The translations under genes were made by a program, and so were the position numbers. The notes under the pieces are model-generated. The model made no database searches. It was not told the DNA's origin and saw only the letters and a program-made list of their open reading frames with translations. This document shows positions 37,105-44,974 of a stretch of DNA of 64,000 nucleotides, in pieces (position 1 is the stretch's first letter; each line of letters opens with the position of its first letter). Source of the DNA: Pseudoduganella lurida (GTDB taxonomy: Bacteria; Pseudomonadota; Gammaproteobacteria; Burkholderiales; Burkholderiaceae_D); assembly GCF_007830455.1 (NCBI RefSeq), contig NZ_VLLB01000001.1:930001-994000 (forward strand), given 5' to 3'.

Positions 37105-38635
37105 CCCCCTCGTCAACCTGGAATTTTCCCGCCATGCCCGCTGGCTGCAGCGCATCACCGGCATGGACTACGCATTCGCCGTCTGCGACGCCGCCGGCGC
37201 GCCCTGCTGGAGCGCACCCGGCCATGAGGCGCTGGGCGGCTGGCTCGCCGGCCTGAACACATCGGGCTTCGCGTGGACGGCGGATGGCGAAGGCCTGCAG
37301 CGTCATGACGCGGCCGATGCGATCCTGCTGTACATGCCGGTGATGGCCAAGGGCCAGCGCATCGGCTGGCTGGCCGTGCAGGTGCCGCAGGAAGCGTCGA
37401 CCTCCGCCACGCTGGCCTGGGATGCGCTGGCCGAGGCGCTGGAAGACGTGGCCGCCGCGATCGGCGAAGAGTGCCGCACGCAGGGCGAACTCAATGCCAT
37501 GGCCGACGAACTGTCGGACCGCTACGAAGAGCTGCACCTGGTGTATGCGATCGACCGCCAGGTGCAGGACATGACGAGCGGCGAGGACATCTTCGGCAAC
37601 CTGCTGGAGAGCTGGGCCGAGCACATGAACGCCGATGTCGCCGCCTTCATCAAGCCGGGCGATAACCTGTGCGTGTCGGCCACCAACCTCTCCGCGCCGA
37701 TCCACAATCTGGACCTAGTGCTGGTCGAGATGCGCGGCGACCTGTATCGCTTCTCCCATTCCTCGCGCCAGCCGATCGTGATGAACGAGCCGGACGACCC
37801 GCGCCGCGCCTACATCTTCACGGACATGCCGTTCAAGATCCTGTGCTGCCCGGTGTTCCAGGACAAGGCCGTGGTCGCGATCCTGGTGCTGCTGAACCAC
37901 GCAAACAAGGAGGATTTCTCCAACAGCGACCGCAAGCTGGGCGAGGTGCTGGCCAATCACCTGTCCAGCCTGTCGCGCATGCACAGCATGCTGGCCGAGA
38001 CCAGCAAGTTCAACGAGCAGATGGCTGCCGCGCTGATCGAGGCGGTGGAAGCGAAGGACCCCTACACCCGCGGCCACTCGGAACGCGTGCACCATATCTC
38101 GATGGAGATCGGCCGCGCGCTGCGCCTGCCGCCGCGCGAGCTGGACAACCTGTTCTGGGGCTCGCTGCTGCATGACGTGGGCAAGATCGGCATTCCCGAT
38201 GCGGTGCTGTGCAAGCCGGGCCGCCTGACGCGCGACGAGTTCACCTTCATCATGGTGCACCCGGAGCGCAGCTACGAGATCCTGCGCCACATCGACCGCC
38301 TGAAAGGGGCCGTGCCGGGCGCGCGCCACCACCAGGAGAAATACGATGGCACGGGCTACCCGCACGGCCTGGAGGGCAACGACATTCCGTACAACGCGCG
38401 CATCATCGCGGTGGCGGACACGTACGATTCCATCACCAGCTCGCGCGCCTACCGCGCCGGCCGCAGCCATGAGGTGGCGATGGCGGAAATCGCCCGCGTG
38501 GCCGGCACGCAGCTCGATCCGGGCGTGATCACCGCGTTCGAACAGGTGTGCCGCCTGGAACCCGACTGGATCGCCGCCTTCGGCATCCAGCGCGATGCCA
38601 TGCCACTGCGGGTGGTGGAGAGCGCCGCCGCATGA
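37094..38635 (+). CDS. GAF/HD-GYP cyclic-di-GMP phosphodiesterase
   Basis: 513 aa. The N-terminal part (about 1-300) contains a GAF-like sensor region, and the C-terminal HD-GYP domain follows. Catalytic residues are intact: HSERVHHIS, His360-Asp361 with Lys364 (HDVGKIG), HHQEKYDGTGYP with Gly-Tyr-Pro at 421-423, and ADTYDSITS. The family hydrolyses c-di-GMP to pGpG or GMP. The start at 37094 overlaps the response-regulator gene; the stop overlaps the start of the STAS-GspE gene (ATGA). It is thus translationally coupled to the pilus ATPase whose N-terminus looks able to bind c-di-GMP. Confidence 0.9.
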   Translation: MSPNPLVNLEFSRHARWLQRITGMDYAFAVCDAAGAPCWSAPGHEALGGWLAGLNTSGFAWTADGEGLQRHDAADAILLYMPVMAKGQRIGWLAVQVPQEASTSATLAWDALAEALEDVAAAIGEECRTQGELNAMADELSDRYEELHLVYAIDRQVQDMTSGEDIFGNLLESWAEHMNADVAAFIKPGDNLCVSATNLSAPIHNLDLVLVEMRGDLYRFSHSSRQPIVMNEPDDPRRAYIFTDMPFKILCCPVFQDKAVVAILVLLNHANKEDFSNSDRKLGEVLANHLSSLSRMHSMLAETSKFNEQMAAALIEAVEAKDPYTRGHSERVHHISMEIGRALRLPPRELDNLFWGSLLHDVGKIGIPDAVLCKPGRLTRDEFTFIMVHPERSYEILRHIDRLKGAVPGARHHQEKYDGTGYPHGLEGNDIPYNARIIAVADTYDSITSSRAYRAGRSHEVAMAEIARVAGTQLDPGVITAFEQVCRLEPDWIAAFGIQRDAMPLRVVESAAA

Positions 38636-40668
38636 CCATGGACGCCGCCGGCGGGGACACGATCACCCGCAGCCGCATCGGCGCGATGACGTATCTCGCG
38701 CCGGTCACGTCGCTCGTCGCCGACGAAGCCGTGCAGGCCCTGCAGGCGGCGCTGAACGAATGCATCGGCCAGCACCAGGTGGCGATCGTCGTCGACCTGG
38801 GCAAGGTACAGCTGCTGTCCGGCCGTGCGCTGGGCATGATGGTGGACATGGCCGAACGCCTGGCAGGCCTGGGCGGCTGGCTGAAGCTGGCGTATCCGAA
38901 CCCGCTGGTGCAGGAGATCCTGACCGTCACCGGGCTGCTGGACGAACTGCCGCTGTTCGATGCGCGCGGGCCGGTGCGGCGCGTGCGCGAGCCGGGCAGC
39001 AAGCTGGGCGACATCCTCGTCGAGCGGGGTGCCGCCAGCGCCGAACGGGTGGCCGAGGCGGCACGCCTGCAGGAACAGACGGGCAAGCGCATGGGCGTGA
39101 TCCTCGTCGAGCGCAAATGGATCACGGAAGCGGCCCTGTACCAGGCGCTGGCCGACCAGCTGAACCTGCCGTACGCGCACCTGCGCACCGGCCTGTACGA
39201 CCCGGCCGCGCTGGCCGTGCTGGAAAAGGACGTGGCGCGGCGCCTGAACGTGCTGCCCCTGTTCCAGGTGCGCGACACCCTGACGGTGGCCAGCGCCGAG
39301 CCGCAGGCGATCCACAACATCGACGAGATCCGCACCCGCACGGGCTGCCGCATCCGCATGGTCGTGGCGCCGCCGGCTGACATCCGCAAGCTGGCCGACG
39401 AAGCGTACGGCGGCGCCATGCCGGACTTCGTGCACACGGAAGTGAGCGACCTGGAACTGATCGAGTCGACCATCCCGGACGACTACACGCAGATCGACGA
39501 GATGGCAGGCGCCAGCCCCGTCATCAACATGGTCAACGCGGTGATCCAGCGCGCGATCCGCGACAGCGCCAGCGACATCCACATCGAGATCTCGCGCAAC
39601 CGCGCCCGCATCCGCCTGCGCATCGACGGCATCCTGTACGAGGTGATGTCGCCGAAGGTGGACCAGCATCCCGCCATCGTGTCGCGCCTGAAGGTGATGG
39701 CCAATCTCGATATCGCCGAACGCCGCCTGCCGCAGGATGGCCGCATCCAGGTCGCCACGCAGGGCCGTACGGTCGACCTGCGCTTCTCCTCGCTGCCGGG
39801 CATCTACGGCGAGAAGGTGGTGCTGCGCGTGCTCGACAAGAACCAGTCGATCCTGGACGTGGACAAGCTGGGCATGAACGACGGCGCCGTGACGGCCTTC
39901 AAGCGCCTGCTGGGCCGCAGCCACGGCCTGATCCTCGTGACCGGGCCGACCGGCAGCGGCAAGACCACCAGCCTGTATGCGGCGATCAGCCACCTGAAAA
40001 GCATCGAGAAGAACATCGTCACGATCGAGGATCCGGTCGAGTACCAGCTGGACATCATCAACCAGAACCAGGTCAATGATGCGATCGGGCTGACGTTCCC
40101 GAAGATCCTGAAGCACGTGCTGCGGCAGGACCCGGACATCATCATGATCGGCGAGATCCGCGACCGCCAGACGGCGGAAATCGCCGTGCAGGCCGCGCTG
40201 ACCGGTCACCTGGTGCTGACCACGCTGCACACCAACGACACCCTCGGCGCCGTCTCGCGCCTGGTGGAGATGGGCGTGGAGCCCTACCTGCTGTCGTCCG
40301 CGCTGATCGGCGTGATGGCGCAGCGGCTGGTGCGGCGCGTCTGCCAGGGCTGCCGCACCAGCTACCTGGCCACGCCGGAAGCGGCGCTCGCCTACCGATA
40401 CAAGGGCAAGGGCGACCTGCGCCTGGTGCGCGGCCGCGGCTGCCCGGCCTGCTACGACTCCGGCTACAAGGGCCGCATGGGCATCTACGAGCTGCTGGAA
40501 GTGGGCCATGACCTGCAGCGCATGATCGTGGCGAATGCCAGCAAGGACCAGTTGCAGGCGCACGTGGCCTCCACCGGCCACCACGACCTGTACACGGACG
40601 GCATGGCGCGCGCCTTCGACGGCCACACCACGCCGGAAGAAATCGCCCGCGTGGTCCACTCGCTGTAA
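38632..40668 (+). CDS. STAS-MshEN-GspE/PilB fusion ATPase
   Basis: 678 aa. Residues about 8-105 look like a STAS domain (VAIVVDLGKVQLLSGRALGMMVDMA). At about 124-176 there are two 24-residue MshEN-type units beginning KLGDILVERG (124) and RMGVILVERK (153), related to the c-di-GMP-binding motif of MshE; Lys replaces Arg in the first and replaces Gly in the second. The ATPase follows: Walker A GPTGSGKTT (438-446), the Asp/His boxes (GEIRDRQTAE, LTTLHTND), and a zinc site of two Cys pairs (571/574 and 604/607). It powers pilus or pseudopilus assembly at the inner membrane. The STAS fusion is unusual for this family. Confidence 0.9.
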   Translation: MTMDAAGGDTITRSRIGAMTYLAPVTSLVADEAVQALQAALNECIGQHQVAIVVDLGKVQLLSGRALGMMVDMAERLAGLGGWLKLAYPNPLVQEILTVTGLLDELPLFDARGPVRRVREPGSKLGDILVERGAASAERVAEAARLQEQTGKRMGVILVERKWITEAALYQALADQLNLPYAHLRTGLYDPAALAVLEKDVARRLNVLPLFQVRDTLTVASAEPQAIHNIDEIRTRTGCRIRMVVAPPADIRKLADEAYGGAMPDFVHTEVSDLELIESTIPDDYTQIDEMAGASPVINMVNAVIQRAIRDSASDIHIEISRNRARIRLRIDGILYEVMSPKVDQHPAIVSRLKVMANLDIAERRLPQDGRIQVATQGRTVDLRFSSLPGIYGEKVVLRVLDKNQSILDVDKLGMNDGAVTAFKRLLGRSHGLILVTGPTGSGKTTSLYAAISHLKSIEKNIVTIEDPVEYQLDIINQNQVNDAIGLTFPKILKHVLRQDPDIIMIGEIRDRQTAEIAVQAALTGHLVLTTLHTNDTLGAVSRLVEMGVEPYLLSSALIGVMAQRLVRRVCQGCRTSYLATPEAALAYRYKGKGDLRLVRGRGCPACYDSGYKGRMGIYELLEVGHDLQRMIVANASKDQLQAHVASTGHHDLYTDGMARAFDGHTTPEEIARVVHSL

Positions 40669-40689
40669 CTCGATTACGTCAACGCCGCC

Positions 40690-41808
40690 ATGCCGCTCGA
40701 ACTCGACGAACCCGATACCGCCGTCGCCACTGCCGCGCCCGCGCGCGCCGGCTGGCGCGCCGCCCTCACGGCCAAGCCCCTGGGGGTGAAGGAACGCGTG
40801 CTGTTCACGGAACGCCTGGCGCTGCTGCTGGAGACGGGCGTGCCGCTGCATGCGGCGCTGCAGTCGCTGCACCAGCAGAGCGAACAGCCGGCACTGAAGG
40901 CGATGATCAATGCGATGGCCGACGACATCATGGGCGGCGAGCGCTTCTCCACCGCGCTGGGCAAGCACGAGCTCTTCCCCGTGACCTACGTGAACCTGGT
41001 CGCGGCCAGCGAGGCGGGCGGCTTCCTGGCCGAGGTGCTGGCCCAGCTGGTGGAAATGGACGAAAAGGAGGAGCGCCTGCGCAGTACACTCGTCTCCGCC
41101 CTCTCCTACCCGCTGTTCCTGACGGCGTTCTCGATGGCCGTGGTGCTGTTCATCCTGATCTTCGTGTTCCCGAAGTTCTCGGTGATGTTCGCGTCGATCT
41201 ACGAGAAGCTGCCGATGACGACACGCGCGCTGCTGGCGGTCAGCAACCTGCTCACGCAGCATGGCGCGATCGTCGGCGCGGTTGTCGCGGCAGTCATCGG
41301 TGCATGCTGGATGATGCTGCGTCGCCCGGAAACGCGGGCGGCGCTGGATACGATGAAGCTGCGCGCACCCGTGCTGCGCGAGATCTTCGCGAAAATCTAT
41401 CTCACCCGCCTGCTGCGCGTGATGGGCATCTCCCTGGAACGGGGCGTGACGATCCTGGCCACCCTGGAAGCCTGCCGCGCCGTGGTGCAGAACGCCGATG
41501 TGCAGCGCTTCATCCTCGACCTGGAGAAGGATGTCACGGAAGGCAAGGGTATCGCCATCGGCTTCCAGAACGGCGATTTCATCCCTGTCGCCGTGCGCCA
41601 GATGATCGCCACCGGCGAGGCCACCGGCACGCTGGGCCGCGTGATGACGCGCGTTGCCGATTCCTATGACCGCGAACTGACGCGCCAGCTGGCCCGCCTG
41701 TCCAAGCTCGCCGAACCCGTGATGCTGATGGTGATGGGCGTGGTGGTGGGGACGATTGTCAGCTCCCTGATCCTGCCGATCTTCAAGCTTTCCAGCCAGG
41801 CGCACTGA
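40690..41808 (+). CDS. GspF/PilC-type inner-membrane platform protein
   Basis: 372 aa with two GspF domains (about 38-160 and 240-362) and three membrane helices. Typical blocks are FTERLALLLETGVPLHAAL and VPVAVRQMIATGEATGTLGRVM. It forms the inner-membrane platform that extracts pilins in concert with the ATPase encoded 21 bp upstream. At 372 residues it is slightly shorter than usual GspF (about 400) because of a short N-terminus. Confidence 0.92.
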   Translation: MPLELDEPDTAVATAAPARAGWRAALTAKPLGVKERVLFTERLALLLETGVPLHAALQSLHQQSEQPALKAMINAMADDIMGGERFSTALGKHELFPVTYVNLVAASEAGGFLAEVLAQLVEMDEKEERLRSTLVSALSYPLFLTAFSMAVVLFILIFVFPKFSVMFASIYEKLPMTTRALLAVSNLLTQHGAIVGAVVAAVIGACWMMLRRPETRAALDTMKLRAPVLREIFAKIYLTRLLRVMGISLERGVTILATLEACRAVVQNADVQRFILDLEKDVTEGKGIAIGFQNGDFIPVAVRQMIATGEATGTLGRVMTRVADSYDRELTRQLARLSKLAEPVMLMVMGVVVGTIVSSLILPIFKLSSQAH

Positions 41809-41829
41809 GCTGTATTTTTCGCGCGACAG

Positions 41830-41847
41830 TTTGCATGCGAATGCAAA
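41830..41847. promoter_or_regulatory. Shared palindrome, copy upstream of major pilin
   Basis: TTTGCATGCGAATGCAAA is a palindrome with 7-bp arms (TTTGCAT / ATGCAAA). It shares TTGCATNCGNATGCA with the site at 34736-34751. It lies just upstream of the -35 element at 41854, a position suited to an activator. Its centre-to-minus-10 distance (about 38 bp) differs from the other site by about two helical turns. Confidence 0.55.
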
Positions 41848-41853
41848 ATGTCA

Positions 41854-41882
41854 TTCGTGCGGGCAATTCAATGTGTTACTCT
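41854..41882 (+). promoter_or_regulatory. Weak sigma-70-like promoter of the major pilin gene
   Basis: TTCGTG (41854-41859) and TACTCT (41877-41882) are 17 bp apart. Both are poor matches to the consensus, so activation by a protein at the adjacent palindrome is plausible. The leader would be about 58 nt. Confidence 0.45.
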
Positions 41883-41946
41883 GTGGAACTTAAAAATTCC
41901 TTCCATAAAGTCATCAATGATGGCTTTTTACCACTAAGAGAAAATC

Positions 41947-42522
41947 ATGTCGAAGACCCAAAATCCGTCGAAGACCTTCAAGCGCGCCATTCAGGCGGGC
42001 TTCACGCTCATCGAATTGCTGATCGTTGTGATCATTCTGGCCATTCTGGCTGCCATTGCCATTCCGCAGTTCACCGCCTCCACTGTCGACGCGCAGCAGG
42101 CAGCGCTGGATGCCAACCTGACTGCGGTCCGCAACTCGCTGGAACAATACCGTGCACAGCACGGCGGCACTTATCCGGGCAACGCTGCTGCCACGGGTGC
42201 TGGCGCTGCCTGCACTGGCACTGCTGGCACAGGTGGCGCGGGCACTCTGCTGGCGATGACGGCGCAACTGACGCAGCCATCGAATGCCACGGGCCAGACC
42301 TGCTCGATCGCCAATGCGACCTTCCGCTTCGGCCCCTACCTGCGCCAGGGCGTGCCGACTGAACCGGTCAGCAACAGCGCGGCGGTGGCCTTCTCGGCAA
42401 CGGGTGCTCCAATCGCGCCGACAGCCGATACGCCGGGCTGGGCATATGACGCCATGTCGGGCCAGTTCATCAAGAACAGCAATCTCGCCGACCCGAACGC
42501 TCGCAACTACAACCTGCACTGA
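41947..42522 (+). CDS. Major pilin / GspG-like prepilin
   Basis: 191 aa. A 17-residue basic leader ends in Gly before the classic type III signal FTLIELLIVVIILAILAAIAIPQF, with Glu at position +5 of the mature chain. The globular part has a Gly/Ala/Thr-rich stretch (about 75-98) and one pair of Cys (about 89 and 118). It is processed by a prepilin peptidase, which is not in this window. It has its own promoter and palindromic site and precedes three minor pilins, so it is likely the main fibre subunit. It could equally be read as an MSHA-type pilin. Confidence 0.9.
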   Translation: MSKTQNPSKTFKRAIQAGFTLIELLIVVIILAILAAIAIPQFTASTVDAQQAALDANLTAVRNSLEQYRAQHGGTYPGNAAATGAGAACTGTAGTGGAGTLLAMTAQLTQPSNATGQTCSIANATFRFGPYLRQGVPTEPVSNSAAVAFSATGAPIAPTADTPGWAYDAMSGQFIKNSNLADPNARNYNLH

Positions 42523-42537
42523 TTCGTTCGAACGGGC

Positions 42538-43098
42538 ATGAATAGGCGCCCTTCGCGCGGCTACACGCTGGCCGAAATGCTGGCCGTCTGCGCGGTGCTG
42601 TCGGTTACCGCGGTGGTGGCCCTGCCAGCCGCCGCGCCCGTCGCGGAATTTCGCGCCGATGCGGCCGCCGGTGAAGTCGTGCTGGCATTGCGCTTCGCCC
42701 GTGAAGAGGCGATACGGGTGGGCGACTACCGGGTCTTCAGCTGCGAACAGGCGGCCAACCGGATCCGGCTTTACAGCCTGAAAGCCGTCGGCCCGAACTT
42801 CGTCGAGGTCACGGATCCACCGGTGCTGCATCCTGGAAGCCGCACGGCGTATGCGGTGTCGCTCGATGCGGTACCGGCTGGCGGCGGCATGGCGATGGCC
42901 GACTGCAGCTTTACGTTCGCCGACAACACCACCGCCACCACCGTCGCGTTCAACGCTTCCGGCAATCCCGTGCGCAGCACTGGCGGGGGGCCAGCGGGCC
43001 TGACACAGGCGCTCCGGGCCGGTGCCGTGAGGGTCGGCAGCGGCGCTGCGCAACGCACGATCAACCTCGACGTCACCGGCCGCGTCACCACCATCTGA
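42538..43098 (+). CDS. GspH/FimT-like minor prepilin
   Basis: 186 aa with the prepilin signal G/YTLAEMLAVCAVLSVTAVVALPAAAP after an 8-residue leader; Glu5 is present. The body has the beta-rich FAREEAIRVG motif typical of GspH/FimT, where the helix is followed by a strand pair. It begins 15 bp after the major pilin stop. It belongs to the minor pilin set that starts fibre assembly. Confidence 0.88.
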   Translation: MNRRPSRGYTLAEMLAVCAVLSVTAVVALPAAAPVAEFRADAAAGEVVLALRFAREEAIRVGDYRVFSCEQAANRIRLYSLKAVGPNFVEVTDPPVLHPGSRTAYAVSLDAVPAGGGMAMADCSFTFADNTTATTVAFNASGNPVRSTGGGPAGLTQALRAGAVRVGSGAAQRTINLDVTGRVTTI

Positions 43099-43100
43099 CC

Positions 43101-43541
43101 ATGTCGTTACCGATATTCCACCGTCCGCTGTCCCGGAAGGCTGCCGGCATGACGCTGCTCGAAGCGGTGTTTGCCCTGCTGCTGCTGTCCGTGTTCCTGG
43201 TTCCGGCCGCCGATGCGCTGCGCGGCGCCATTGCCGCGCCAGGCGACACGGCGACGGCGGCGCGGGATCTCGACTGTGTGAGCGGATTGATGGAGACGGT
43301 GGTCGCCGAACCCTACGACCGGCTGTTCGCCGCCGCGGGCAATATCGCCATACCGTCGTCCTATTCGACAATCGCCACCGCCGCCTGCCCTCCGCTCAGC
43401 GTGTTCATTGCCCGGTACGGCAGGAACGCCAACGGCACGCTCGGCACGGCGAACGCCAGCGATTACCTGCTGTATGTGGGCGTGCGCGTGGCCGATGCGA
43501 ACGCGGCCGGCTTTCCGCTCGCGACCCTGGTGGCCCGATGA
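43101..43541 (+). CDS. GspI/PilV-like minor prepilin
   Basis: 146 aa. The leader ends at Ala-Gly before MTLLEAVFALLLLSVFLVPAADAL. Met at +1 and Glu5 are normal for GspI/PilV proteins. The rest is short and contains several Cys. It is spaced 2 bp from the upstream gene and overlaps the next by 4 bp (ATGA). Confidence 0.85.
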   Translation: MSLPIFHRPLSRKAAGMTLLEAVFALLLLSVFLVPAADALRGAIAAPGDTATAARDLDCVSGLMETVVAEPYDRLFAAAGNIAIPSSYSTIATAACPPLSVFIARYGRNANGTLGTANASDYLLYVGVRVADANAAGFPLATLVAR

Positions 43542-44041
43542 GACGCCAACGTGCGCAAGCCGGCTTCACGCTGGCCGAACTGCTGGCCGGGATCGCCATC
43601 GCGGCCATCCTGATCCTGCCGCTGGCCGACATGCTGCGCAGCGGCACGGAGGGCGCGCGGGCCGTGCGCGCCACGCTCGATGTGAACACCGACGCCCGCC
43701 TTGCCCTGAGCCGCATCGCCCAGCGTGCCGCGGCCGTCACGTTGCCCAATCCCTTGCAGCTGGGACAGGCCATTGCACCCGAAAGCCTGTTCGGCAAAAT
43801 CAGCTACCTGCTCAAGCCGATGGTCACGAATGCCGGGAACGTCGTTTGCCTGGTCGAGCGCGACATCACCAGCGGCATCGCCGTCGACAGCATCCTCGCC
43901 GCCAACGCGACCGCATTCCAGCTCACCGTGCCCGAAGTCGTGGCCGGCTATCCCATGCTGCGCATCGACCTGACCCTGCAGGGTCCGGACGGCAGCACGG
44001 TCACGCGCTCGCGCATCGTGCGGCTGGGAGCTCCGGCATGA
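43538..44041 (+). CDS. GspJ/PilW-like minor prepilin
   Basis: 167 aa. The prepilin signal is G/FTLAELLAGIAIAAILILPLAD after the leader MRRQRAQA; Glu5 is present. The body is a small beta domain. It overlaps both neighbours by 4 bp. With the GspH-like and GspI-like proteins it should form the initiating tip complex together with the PilX/GspK-like product that follows. Confidence 0.85.
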   Translation: MRRQRAQAGFTLAELLAGIAIAAILILPLADMLRSGTEGARAVRATLDVNTDARLALSRIAQRAAAVTLPNPLQLGQAIAPESLFGKISYLLKPMVTNAGNVVCLVERDITSGIAVDSILAANATAFQLTVPEVVAGYPMLRIDLTLQGPDGSTVTRSRIVRLGAPA

Positions 44042-44961
44042 AGCCCATCGTTCCCCGGCCGCAGTCGGGCGCCATCCTGCTGGTCGTGGCGCTGCTGCTG
44101 GCCACCATGGCCGCACTGGCTTTCAGCATGAACCGGGCCACCGGCGCGGATGCCCTGTCCGTACAGGACGAATACGAAGCCCGCGCCGCCGGCTACCTCG
44201 CCGACGCAGCCGTCGCCAACGCCCGGTGGGCGAGCCAGGTGGGCGGCTGCACCAGCGCGTCGATCCCCCTGACGGCACTGGGCACCGGCACCTTTTCGGC
44301 AGCGGTCGTGAAGGCGCCGTCGAAACGCCTGAACATCACGGCGACCGGCACGGTCAACGGCGATACCATCCGCACGCGCAGCGTTAACGAGTCGAATGTC
44401 TTCGACTTCTCGAAGACGGAGACCAAGGACCTGGGCGGCAACGTGATCGACACCTGGATCGACAATGGCGCAGGCACGGTCCTGCAGTCGTACTGGCAAA
44501 GCAAGATCTACGCCGACAGCACCGATATCGCGCTCATGTCGGACCGGTACTACGGCCTGCTGTACTGGGCAACGACCGATGTGAAGAACGATGCACAGGT
44601 GCTGTCTGCGAATCTGATCCTGACGCAGAACGGCACCGGCGCCGTGACGCGGCAGGTCGCCGTGCAGCGGATGATGACGCCATGGGATCAGAAGGCCAGC
44701 TGGACCAGCCCGACCGACAAGACCTACTGGACCGGCACCGACTGGGGCAATCTCGCCTTCGACACGGTGGGCGTCGGCAGCGGCAGCACCTATACCTGGG
44801 ACGTGACGGGCCTCGTCGAAGGATGGCACAAGGGCCGCCTGGCCAACTACGGCATGCTGCTGCGCCTCGTGACGCCGAATCAGTCGGTATCGTTCTACAG
44901 CCGCGACGCCGCCGCCAAGAACCGGCCCATCCTGCGCGTGACCAGCGCCAAGGCCTGCTGA
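44038..44961 (+). CDS. PilX/GspK-like minor pilin with DNRLRE adhesin-like domain
   Basis: 307 aa. The N-terminus (SGAILLVVALLLATMAALAFSMNRATG) has the PilX/GspK pattern: Gly at the cleavage site but no Glu5, a feature of subunits placed at the very tip. From about 125 to 305 the protein has a DNRLRE-like beta domain, with WDVTGLVEGWHKGRLANYGMLLR and VSFYSRDAAAKNRPILRV as its strongest blocks. That domain is usually found in secreted carbohydrate-associated or cell-wall proteins. The combination suggests a tip adhesin. It overlaps the GspJ-like gene by 4 bp and ends 13 bp before the GGDEF gene. Confidence 0.82.
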   Translation: MKPIVPRPQSGAILLVVALLLATMAALAFSMNRATGADALSVQDEYEARAAGYLADAAVANARWASQVGGCTSASIPLTALGTGTFSAAVVKAPSKRLNITATGTVNGDTIRTRSVNESNVFDFSKTETKDLGGNVIDTWIDNGAGTVLQSYWQSKIYADSTDIALMSDRYYGLLYWATTDVKNDAQVLSANLILTQNGTGAVTRQVAVQRMMTPWDQKASWTSPTDKTYWTGTDWGNLAFDTVGVGSGSTYTWDVTGLVEGWHKGRLANYGMLLRLVTPNQSVSFYSRDAAAKNRPILRVTSAKAC

Positions 44962-44974
44962 CAACAACAAGACC

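Noticed and set aside
41809..41946. A c-di-GMP riboswitch before the pilin gene
   Set aside because: I looked for a GEMM-like conserved core and found none; only the palindrome and a weak promoter are visible.
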